Of a DNA stretch of 64,000 bases, positions 20,801-32,800 are shown piece after piece. Under the pieces are notes generated by a model. The model saw nothing but the letters and a program-made list of their open reading frames with translations, was not told the origin of the DNA and did not search any database. How positions within the stretch are numbered: the stretch's first letter is position 1; each line of letters starts with the position of its first letter. Origin of the DNA: Anas platyrhynchos (Eukaryota > Chordata > Aves > Anseriformes > Anatidae); the NCBI RefSeq assembly GCF_047663525.1, contig NC_092602.1, forward strand, positions 7,747,501 to 7,811,500. Direction: 5' to 3'. Both the position numbers and the translations under genes were made by a program.

Positions 20801-23800
20801 CTGTGCCCTGTTCCACAAGAGCCATTAGGAGTTACTGGTTATACGCTACCATGCGCTGAGCTGCAGAGGAACAGAGCTTCCCAGCACTTGGCTCCCTCCG
20901 GGCGGCTCCTCCGGCTGTCACAGGACAGCAGCGACAAGTTTGCAGTTTTTCCAGGTGCCACCAGAGGGCAAGTTGTGATCGCAAACAGGTCCCGGCACTC
21001 CCCGGCTGTCCCCAGCCCTGCACCAGGGAGAGCTGCCCTTGGCCGCCCTGCCCGCTGCTGGCTCCTGGCAAGAAAACCTCGGAGCTGCTGCTGGGCACGA
21101 CTGGGATGAGATTTGTCCGGGGCTTACCCAGCATGCCGATCCCGAGCATGAAGGCATCCATCCCGTAAGGCATGACTCGGGACCGCCCTCGCGCTGAGCC
21201 CGTCGGGGACATCACCTCCTTCGGCTGGGCTTTTTTGCACTCCACCTGCAAGGAAGACAAGGTCAGACCCGGCTGTGGCCAGCACAGAGCACACAGCCCC
21301 TGGGCTGGGGGCCAGGCAGGTTGCCCACCAGGATGGCTGTCCCCAGCCGCCACCTCCAGTCCCACCTGCCCGTCCCGCTGTCCTTCCCCTGTCCTGCACG
21401 CTGCCAGCCTCCCCTCACTCTGCAGACACAATGGGCACGGAGGAGCTCAAACACTGCTCTTATCCAGCCCTTCATGTTCCACCTGGCCCTGCAATGGGGC
21501 CTCAAAGCCTCATTTTCCTCCTTTCTGAATAAAGGTAGTGCTCTGTCCCCTCCCAGGCCACCGTGAGGTTTCACTGTAACTTCAAAACCTGCAGCACTGC
21601 ACAGATCCAGGCACAGTTCACTCTTCCTGAAATGCCAGCATCGTGCTGGTTCACCTGTGCCACTGTGCCCCTGTTCCACTGCCCTGCTCTCCATCAGGTA
21701 CCTCCCTGCCCAGCCACTCACCATTTTGTTGTTGATCTCGTGGAAGTGGATTTCACAGACTTTTTCCACAATGTCTTCACTTTCAAACGTGACAAAGCCA
21801 AACCCTGAAGAAAAAGCAAAACCCCTTGGTCAGGCGAGAGCTCTGCAGAGTTCGCACCCATCCCCTGCATTCTCTTATTGGCAGGAGAAGAGAAGGAGCC
21901 ACAAGCTTCAGGGACAGTGCAATCAGCCTTTGGAAATGGCTGTGCCCCATCTTCCCTCTCCAGCAACTGCTGCCTTTGTGCAGAAGACAAGACCATCCCT
22001 TACGGACTGCCCTTTCCTTCTCTTTCTGTGCATCCCACCCCCTGCTCTCGACCCAACTGTTCTCAAAACCAAGTGTTTTTGTTTTGCTTTGTTTTTTAAT
22101 TTTGCTATTTGCAAGGCAAAGCACACGCCTGATAACTCTGGGGAGGATCCCAGCAGACGCTCACACAAAAGGAGCTGGTAGAGCAACGACCAGCTGCTTG
22201 CCAGGACATCCCCATCCGTGCTGGAGGCAGCACACCCGCAGTAACACCCTGCTCATTTCCTCTTCGGCCACTGCTCATAAAACCTTGCATAAGCGGGCAA
22301 GTATCAGCGACATGGTTACAGGGAAAGAGAGGGAGCTGCACAGATAACGCATAGGCAAAGCGATCCGCAAAGCTTCACCAAAGTTTAGTCCTGGGGGTAA
22401 GACACAGCACGGCCCTGGCCCATGCTATCACCTCCTTTCCCCCACCAAACCCTCTGCTGACAGTTTTGGCAAACACCAGCAAGGGTGGGCAGACTAAATT
22501 CAGCTGACTAAGCTGTTTCTGGAGAACTGAGGCAGGTTGAAGGATCTCTCTAGGCTAGCATCACAGCCACGCAGGGATTAAGCAGAGCTTTCTGCTTTCC
22601 AGAACAGCCGGTTTCATGCTGCTTTACAATAACTTTCAAGGACGGGGATCCACTTTTTCTCTGTACTACAAAAGAATCTCTCCACAAACCCTTCCCGTCT
22701 GCCCGTGCCTAGGTAGTTACACACCATTCCTCTCAACACCCATGTGTGGAGGGGCTCAGGAACTCAAGAGCGAAACCCTGATGCCAAAACCTGTCCTGAG
22801 ACCTCTGCCAGGCCCACGCTGCTGACAGGGCAGCAGGCAGCTCCCCCTGCTCCCTCCTTAAATACCCAACAACTCTCATTAACTAGTGACTGAAGGGTAC
22901 CCATGGAGGAACAGGGGTTGGAGCATTTCTTCCCTTTTAAGATGAAGCTGGAACACCATCCCAAGGCATGCAAACAGAACAGATGTAATGTTGTGTTTTT
23001 TTTTGAAAAAAAGCAAAAAGAACCGAAGGGCACGTAGTGCAGCATGAACAGAAGGAAGTGTCCCCTTCCTGATGTGGGGGCAGAGGTGCTCAGAGGGGCT
23101 TCAGACAGCTCACAGGGCTGCTTCTGGCCCCGACTTGGAAGATGCTGAAGCCAGGTTCGTAGGTTAAGCTGTTTCCAATCAATCTGAGTCGGTGCAGTAC
23201 CGGTGTCAAGCCGTGCCAGGAACTGAGGCAGGCAGGCTGCAGACACATGCGGGGAGCGGGAGGCAAGGACACCCATGGGTGGGCTGGGTCTGGAGCTCAC
23301 ACACATTACAGCCTTGTTCCCATCCTGTAACCAGACCCCAGCAGGGCTCGTGTAAGAAAAAGGTGACCTGGGAGCACAAGCGGGCTCCCAGCCGAGGAAG
23401 GGGTGAGAGGCAGGCACTCCTCAGCCTCTCTGTCAGTGCTCCCGGGGCTCGGGTTACACAGGACAAGGTAAGACACACACTGCGGGCTGGAGCCACCGAG
23501 GTACGCGGGGAGGGGAGGGGGCCGCCTCCTCTCACATATCTGCAACTCAGCGAGTTTACAGCACAGGAAACGCACTGGACAAAAGCTCTCTGTGCTGCAA
23601 GGGACGCTGGTAAAGGATGCAGATGCAGAAGGATGGGGCGACTGGAGGCAAGATAAAGAGCAGCTGCGACCCGCGTGCCCTGCTGCTGGGATACCAGCGC
23701 CTCCCTGCTCAGGGCAGGAGGGGGACCCTCCCTGCTCCCTGCTCCTACAGCCAGGAGACCGCTCTCACCTCGGTGTCGGTTGGTTGTCTTGTCAAACATC

Positions 23801-26800
23801 AGCATCGCATCGTCCACCTGCAAAGAGAAGGGCTCCCATCAGGTTACTGCAAGCATCGCCGACATATTTGCGCAAACGTGGCCTCCCCAAACCAGCAAGG
23901 ATCATGACCTCCCATCCCCAAGAAGAAAACAGGGTACACGCACCAGGCTCATCCCCACAGCGTGCTCCTTGCCCAAACCGAAGCCCCCCAGCCCGGGGCA
24001 GGTGCTGCCGGGCTGAGCCCCTTGCCCGGCCCCAGTCCCTGCCGGCTCCCCCCTCCCCACGCTGCAGCCAGCGACCCCAATTGTTTGCCTGCGGCTCCAG
24101 CCGGGGGGCAAAGAGCAGGGAAGGCATTGTTCCCAAATCCCAGCCTCAAAGGAGAGGAGAATTAAAGGGGGGGAGAGAAGCAAAGCTGGAGAGGGGAGAG
24201 GAATAAGGGGCCTCCCAGCGACGGGGGGAAGCGGAGGCCTCAGACAACAGAGCCCGCCTGGGAAAGCTGGGAAGCGGCCCCCGCCCCCACCCCGGAGGAG
24301 CCTTTCCTCTAAGTGAGGTTTCCCACTGCTGGAGGCTGTAATTAGAGCAAATTTACTGCAAGGCCTGAGCGAGGGCTGCCTCCCCGGGGGGAGGGGCGGC
24401 CGGCTCCCATCCCCCAGCCGGCCGGGGGCTGCTCGCCTCCATGGTGAGGCCAGCGCATCGCCCAGCACATCCCATCGCCCAGCACATCCCATCGCCCAGC
24501 ACATCGCCCAGTGCATCGCCCAGTGCATCCCATTGCCCAGCACATCCCATCACCCGGTGCATCCTCATCGCCTGGTGCCACTTCCCCCCCCCACCTTCCC
24601 ACTGGGCGTTTCCTTGCAGAGACACATCTGCACCGCGCCGCAGGTCAGGCGGAGCAGGGTTAAAAAATACACTTCAATCCCCTCCGTGTAAGCCCCAGTG
24701 TAAACCTGTCCCACTGACCCATCCCTCCTCTCTAATACCGCTGCCTTAATCCGATTATGAAACTGGACGTGCAAGTGCTCGGGGGAGGCGGTGGCAGTCT
24801 TCGGCCAGCAGCTGCCCGGCGTTGCTGCCATGTGCGAGGCGCCTGCTCCCCGAGCAGCAAGTACCCAAACTCCACGGCAGGGAGGGGACAGCTCGCCAGC
24901 ATGGGCACTGCTCTTAACTTCAGCTCCCCACAGACAAAACAGGGCACCCGGCTCCACCTCGGTGCCCTGAGCATGGAAGGAGCCATTGCTAACGTTTCCA
25001 GTGCCACCGTGAGCAGAGAGACGTCATCGCCGATGCCCTTGGGGTTGTCCGACACGTCTGCCCTGCAGGAGCGAGGTGACAACAGACAACCTGGCTCCCA
25101 CTCATCTTGCGCTTGTCCTGTCCTGGCTCTGCCTCCCTCTGCAAAGTCACCACCACCTGCAAAACGTGAGCAACCCAGCCGGAGCCATGGGACACGTACA
25201 ACTTCGCACAGATCTGAAGCGATGCCTCAGCAGCTTCCCAAGGTGCAGCCGCGGAGCTGGGGGCTGAAAACACCTCCCTGTGCTGCTGTTCCCCACCGCC
25301 CCTCGCTCCTGTCCCTGCACCACTTCCCTTCATGCCTGTGATGGCGGGGAACCTGATGTGGCTTAAATTTTTACTGGCTGTTTTTATGCGTTTTTTAACC
25401 CAGCTCACAGAAAGGTTGGGCACACGGCTGACCTCCTGCATCCGATCAGCCCCAGCAGCCTCCACAGGAGCAGCTGCACGTGGCAGAGCCCCACATGTAT
25501 GAGTGCAAACCCAGCTCAGGGCACCAGCCTGGGCAGCGGCCGCTGCGCTCCCACAGCGCTCCAGCACTTGGAGTGGGGAGAAGGGTAACAGCTTCATCCC
25601 AAACCAAGCTTTGCACGCTGAGAGGAGAGTCGCAGCCTGCCTCAGCCTGGTCCTTTTATCAAGTTTCTGCCAGTGCTTTGAAATCAGGTGTCTGCTCAGC
25701 ACCCTGAAACGTACTGGTGTTGTGAGAACCTATTTATGATATATAACATGTGCCTTGTTGGAAGCTGGCTCCTGTCATGAGCTAAACTGAAATGGACACA
25801 TTTATATGGACATGTAGTGTATATATATGTAAATATGAATACTATGTATGTGAAGTAGTCTTACCCCACCCAACTCTGGGGCCCAAACTTTACGCAGAGC
25901 TACAACCACTGCATTTTATTGCCAAAAAAGCCTACGTACGACCACCCCTTCTCATCCTGCCCAAGGCAACAGGTGAGATGCGTTTGGTGGTCTCAGCCCG
26001 GCATGGCTCCGCTCAGCTCCCTGAGGCAAAGCCGAGCCCAGCGGCCTCCCCTTGGCCCCATGGAGGCCGCTCATGCCTCGTAGCCCTCCGGGTCAGAGAG
26101 GAGGCCGAGCCCCAGCACCTCCGCTTGGGAGCCGAGGACAAAGAGAGCCGGTGCTGGCCGGGAGGGGAAGGCGGTGCTGAGGGGGCAAGCGCCCCGGTGG
26201 GCAACCATTGTGGCGGCAAGGCCGCCGGGAGACCCCCGCCGCGACGGGACCGTCGCGGCGGGGGTCTCCCGGCGGCCTCGCTGCCACAATGGCCGCCTGC
26301 CGGGGGCCGCGGTGGGCCCCAACAAAGGCGGCCGCCAACGGGAGCCGTCTCCGCGGCAACGCGGCCGCCATTGGCAGCTGCCGCCCGGATTAGAGCGAGC
26401 GGCGGGGCCCGCACAAAGCCGCCCCGCGGCGCCCGCTCTCCTCAGCCTGGGGGGGCTCAGGGCGGAGGAGGGAGAGAGGGTCCGGCGGGTCTCTCCCGAT
26501 GGAAGAAGGTGAAAAAGCACCGGGGCTTCACCTCCCTCCTGCACCGACCCAGACGCCGCCATCTCGCCTCAGCCCCTGACCATGGGGGGCCTGAGCGGGG
26601 TGTTTAGCGGGATGCGGGCGGAGGGGTGGTGAGGATGAAGGGCGGATGAAGGACTCTTTGTGGTTCACACAGATCCCGGCCCCTGAAGGGTGGCAGAGAC
26701 ACCTTGGCTAAAAGCAGCCAGAAACACAGGTGGGAGAAGCGCACGGCAAACAGCACGCAGGCTCAGCAGCACCCCGAAGTTCATTTTAACAGGGTGTGGA

Positions 26801-29800
26801 AGTAATCTGTGATCAAAACTGGACGTGAACAAAGGCTTTCTCGCTGGGTGAATTGTCTTTCTCCCGCTCTCCCCCTCCCCTTAAATAAATATTTGTTTCA
26901 ATTCTTTAAACACAGTCAAAGAAGCAGATCGCTTTACTGGAGGACTGTTTAGCTTAGTGGTCAAGGCTCTCTCCCGGGGAACTATTTAGCTTGCTGGTCC
27001 AGGCAGCAGTTATCCAGCACTGAGGTTACAAGTTCAAGGTTTGTTAATTCGGAGAGATGCTGCCTCTCCCCGTGCTTGGCCACGTGGGTCAGAACCGTCA
27101 AGAAGAGAGGGGTGACAGAAGCAGTACCCCTTGCTCTTTCGATGTGTCCTTCCCAAGGAACCCTACCATAAAGGATCACTTTCTGACAGGTTTCTGGCAG
27201 TGAGGGAGTTGGTACCACGTCCCTGAGCCTTAAACCCAAGGTAACATCACCTCTGCATTCTGCCTCCAGAGGCTCTCTCTAGCTTTGGAAGCCAAATGGG
27301 AGTGGAAGATAAAAAGGCTTTGGCTCAGTGGAAGTAACACATCCATGAAGTGGGGGAAAAAACTCTCCCTGAGGAGGAACTCCTCATCCTTCATGGAGCT
27401 GCCCCTGCTGCAGGTGGGCCACAAGCAGCACCCTCCTGAGAGGCCCTTCTGGAACCACCACATGATATTAGCAAGGTTGGGGTGACAGGGAGGAAAAGTG
27501 ACAGGTTCACAAAGAGACTCTCCACCAAAGCACCCCTCAGCCCAGCCAAAACATTCAGGTGCCTCCCAAACAGGAGACATTTTATACCAAAACAGAATGC
27601 AGCACGATCCACCTGGGCTCAGCCAAAAAGCCTGACTTTTTTCAGTAGCTTAGTCCCACCCTACCACCTTTCAGTCTTCCTGGGACAGCCGTGGGTCTCT
27701 CTACAAAATAGAAGCCAATGGCAGCCTCTTGCAGATTTTAAATAAATAAATAAAAATTTCCAACACAAGTTTGATGAGAAACATTGGATGCACTTGCACA
27801 CAGGCAGATCTTGGAGAAAGTTGTAAATATTCAGGCAAAGGCTTTGCAGAGACAGGTGTCTTCCACCTGAACAGCAGCTAAAGACTGCTTGGCTGGTCCT
27901 GGAAGGAACCATGGCAACATATTTGTAGGGGAAAAAAAAACAAAACACCAGGGTGGTGAGACAGCTTCAGCATGGGAAACATAAACCAAATGATCTAGAA
28001 AGGGAGGATGGCCTCCCTTTGGCCATCCCGTCAAACGGAGGGCATTAGCCACCCCGAGAGGATCTCCTGGCTGCTCAGACAGGGCAGGCTAATTTTTGGG
28101 AGGAGAAAGCACCGACCCAGAGCCCATGGAGCAGGCATGCTGTGCCCACACGGCACCAGGTTTCTGAGCCTCCTTACCCCATTCTGCAGAAAACAAGACT
28201 AAACGGAGAGACCGAGCCCGCTCCGTGCCACAGGTGAGTGGGTCAGCCTGCCCAGGTGTTCCTGCCTGCTCTCACGCTGCACCGTGGGCACCTGGCAAAT
28301 ATCAGATGAACCACTGAAGATCTGAATGACCATTAATGCTAGCCCATTTTTGGCTATCTGCCTACCAGATGCGGAGCACAGAGCACCCTTTGTTCCAGAG
28401 GCTTTGTTACCACCAGCCGAACTGCCTACTGCCACAAGAGAGGTGATCAGATTCCCCTTCTCCTCCCCTCCCCATCTGTTCCTCGCAACCGTGTTACGTG
28501 TGAGAATTTGCATAAGTTGCCCTCTGATCAGCGGAAGAAAATCCAAAATCCAGTTTGGAAATCCACTGCAGGTTGACAAGTCGCTTTGATCCCCGAAATT
28601 TCCAGAGAACAGCAGATTAAAGATTAATTAATTAACATTCTCCCAAAGCAAAGTGAGGGAAATCGTGCCTAGCCATAGCGCAGGAACAAGTATTCCCTTA
28701 AAGAAACTCCCTATCAGTATCTAAAGATTCTCCAATTAGTCAGCAGGGAAAACTCATTTAATATACCCGAGTCAACCACACCATTTTTCTGGCAGGTGTA
28801 CATGAATATGCATTTGTGACAGCCATGCAACCTGCCATTAAATCCCGCGCGCGAGATACGGGGCTTGTTCCCTCGGTCGGGACAGCGCTGGAGTCATCGC
28901 CTGACTGAGATCTCAGAATCTGTCTTAAGCAAACGGTCCAGAATTTGGACTGAGTATTAGATGGCAACCTAAAGGTCAGAATCGCACTCAGACCTCAGCA
29001 GATTTTTCCTTCTTGTTTGCTTCCAGGATATTTTTAGAGAGCAGGTCTCTCTCTGGGCACGATCTACCGCACTGAGAGACGGAGGTTTCGTGACCGACTC
29101 ATCCAAATATGCAGATCACCTGCAAGCCCAGGGACAGATGCAGCCTGTTTTTAAGCACTTTTCAAGCACTCTTAGAGCCTCGACTGATTAGTGAGTCACG
29201 CAGAGGCATCATTGTGAATATATTCTTTGCACTTCTGCTTCACTAAATGCAAAAGCGCACAAGAAACACCAGATTTGGGCCCAGGCCCCCATTTCTTCCA
29301 GCAGCTCTGCACCCCTAGCTTCTGAAAGGCCCAACTTCCCCCCTAATGACAAACGAGACCGGCTGCACCGAGATAGAGCAGAGGCCCACACCGCCCAACA
29401 ACCCCCAGGACACAGACAAACAGCAAGTCCCTTTGGAAGAACAGAAGGACAAGGGAAAGATATTGCGACAGATCCCAGGATCCTCCCTCAGCTCCCAGCC
29501 AGTTGTGATTCAGGGATTTCCCAAACCTGAAGGGGTGTCTGTATCTTTACCATGAATTTGTCCTATCATCTTGGAGCCTATCTAAATTTGAGCAACAACA
29601 CCCTGGGGCAAAGATTTCACAGCTTAGATGAGCTCTATGACAAAAAGAGACCTTATCTGCTTTGAGCCTCTTACCTTGTAATTTATTTGACCCTCTCTAC
29701 CCCAAAACCTTGTCAGACCAACCCTTGGAAAAGAAAGAGGATCCAAAATTATTCTTCACTAATTACTTTAAGTATATAACTTTGCCTATAAGCTCAGAGA

Positions 29801-32800
29801 CCCAACAGCCCAAAGAAATTTCTCTGATGGTCAACCCCTTTGTCCCCAAAAAGTAATACAGAGCAACACGTTCCCACAGGTTGAAGCAGGAAAGGAGGAA
29901 GCTGGGACTCAAGCTCCTGAGACATCCTCATACGTGTTGAGCAAGACAGAGAACTAGCTATGCCTGAGGTGCTGGGTACGAGGTACCTTCCTCCTCTCCT
30001 TCTGTTTCAGGTTTCCGCGAGGGTGGTAGCCTGAGTCTAGAGACGATATTGAAATACTTCCTTGTGAAGTCTCAAGATCTCCAACACTCTCCACCTTAAG
30101 CCAAGACACTTGGCTACCCATACTGTGAATGTAATTCTTTTCCTGGACTTCAATCCTACAGTTGAAAAAAATCTCTTCTTTACAAACCATGTGCATGTTC
30201 CCATCTTGCATCTCAGAGATACTCGAGTTTTGGAGCCAGAAGTATTTCCTAGAGATCCCACCACGTTCAAAGCCCTAGCAGCTGCACCTGACAAACCAAA
30301 GCTGGCTTGAGAGCACTTCTCAGTCTCTCTTACTGCACTAAAACAAACAAACAAACAGAAAACCACTTTGTATTTTTCCTCATGAAAACATCAGCCCATA
30401 TTTTTCATTCACAGTTTTGGAAGGGAAAAAAAAAAAAAAAAGAAAGCTGTCCTTCTTTGAACCAGAGAAACTCTCACACTATTTGGGATCCTCTTTGAAG
30501 CATCACCTTTCTTTCCCCTGTCAAAACCAAGCATTTCGATATGAAGAATGGGGGTGCCAGCCTCTCCATTTCTTCCCTTAACCCTAAGTAAAGCTCTGGG
30601 ATTTCCTTCTCACACATTTTCATTTTTCTTTTGTCACTTCCATTTTACGAGGCTCAGAGAAGGTTTTGCACTCAGCAAGGAAAGAAAACAAAACAAAAAT
30701 AGGACAATAAGCAGAAATGACAAAATGGAAAGTCAGACTCAGTGATCTTGTTTTCTGAAATGGGAAACCGTTTCATTCCGAGCCCAACCAAACTTCCATA
30801 TTTTCTTCCCCAGCTAATGAACACACAAAGCTCCAAGTGTTGCTCTGATCTGAGACACACCAACACCAGCTACCTTGGTAGACTCGTGAGCTGCAGTGCA
30901 CAAATGTGGATGACAGAACATTACAATAATCGTATTTGGCCCTGTCTGTACTGCAGGCCATAGCACTTCCTCTCCTAATCCCTACAGCACATACGTGCTT
31001 TCTGGCTGGACTAGAGGGTATTTTTTAAAAAGCATCTCTCCTGATTTAAAGGCTCCAAGTGGTGGCACACCTACCCCACGCTTAGGCTTACAGCCCCAGG
31101 GCCTCCTAGAAGATAACCTCCATGCAAAGCCAGCAGCACTCCGTGCTCCCTTGTCCTCAGAGGCAGAGGATGGCCTCTCACCGAAGCTGAGAGCCAAACG
31201 GAGCCTGCCTTTGGATTCACAAAGGTTGACTGAAGAGCACAGCCAGGAGCCTGATAGCTTGATCCTGAGGAATCAGGACAGCGTGACTTGTGCTCCCCTC
31301 TCCTTCCTCTCTAGGATCTAACCGTGGCTGCTCCCACGGCTTCCTGAGCAGGCAGGAGGAAAGAATGATTTTTCCCCCTGCCAGATCCTGGAAAAACAGG
31401 GAGTCTCTCAGAGGAAGAGGGAACAGAGACAAAGCCATTTCCCTGGACGGTGAGTCCCCCAAGAAGGGCACCCTTAACAATTTTTTCACAGCCAGTCCCA
31501 ATCCGACTCCAGAATACTGTCCCAGGTGACTTAGACAACGTTGCTGGTTACACAACAGAGGCTTTCCACCATGTGGCTCACCTGCCTGAAGCTTCACCTC
31601 TCACTTAAAGGTGCCATAAATTTAGGAGGTGGAAGACCACAAAGTCAGGTGCCAAGCGTCCCTCTGGAGAAGGGATCCCAGGAAACCTCCGAAACCCAGG
31701 AGGCCCCGAGCATCATAAAGAGCCTGCGTACCAAAGTTATGCTCTCCGTAAGAATGACTCACGTCTGAAATGTGGGCAAAGGGCTGTTCTTAGCCCTGGA
31801 AACCACAGAGGCACATTCAGAGCTCCGAACCCCAGCGCTGATGGCCACAGAGGCTTTCCTCGGCCATGTGTGCCCCCAGCAATCCCCCGGCCAGCCATAC
31901 GGAACCACCACCTGCAGAGAGTTTCTCGGGGAACAGCTTTCCTGGCCTCCGATGAATTATTTGAGGCTTGGCCTGGAAGATGGCTAGAGACCAGGGAGCA
32001 CGCTTCGCGTCAGAGCTCTGAGGAGTCTCTGCTCGGCTGAAACGGCCAGATGAGTCAGGAAACAGCCCCAAAACCAGAGAATCAATGCGACCAGCCCTGA
32101 CCTCTCCCCATGGAAACTCCCGGGAGCTGAGAGGCCAGCTGCATCGACCTAATGCAGACGGAGCAGCGGATGTCGGCCGGGATGCTGCGTCTTGGGCAAT
32201 GAATGCACTGAGCTGTGCAGAACCCTCCCTTCTGCCCAGTCCTAAGAAAACAATCTGACACAACCACTCCTTGCCAGTCTCCTGGTGTAAGGACTCCGTT
32301 CAACACGCGACCATTAAACAAGAGGAATGTAACAGGGTAACGCTCCAAAAGAACTGGAAAGGAGTTCTCAAACTGGACTGTGACTGCTTGCAAACTGAGT
32401 GCTACATGACATGCTTCTGCTTCACATTAACAAGGGTACAGTTCAGGTTAAAAGGGGATTACACCCAAGACATTTCAGCTTCCTATCAAACACAGCCAGC
32501 AGTAGAAGCACAGAAACACATGCGGCTGACAACCTTCAGATGACACAGACACATGGACACCACCACCTTTAGTGGAGCCCTTCAGTGACAGCATGTAAAA
32601 GCTCCCAGGGACAAACAGTTCGCTTATTTCTAACAGAAAATAAAAACCACACAGAGCTTATGACTCTCAGACACGAGGATTTGTGATGACTTTTGCCATT
32701 ATCACTCTCTTAGGGCTACGCAGAAACAGAAACAAGTCTCACTTTGCAGTCACAACAGCACTCCAGGCACACACACAGTTGACTTTTGAAACTGAGCGAA

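Noticed and set aside
25792-26607. A 271-codon plus-strand open frame in MSI1 intron 6
   Set aside because: Composition is G/P/R/A-rich and driven by the CpG island and hairpin; no family resemblance or splice partners.
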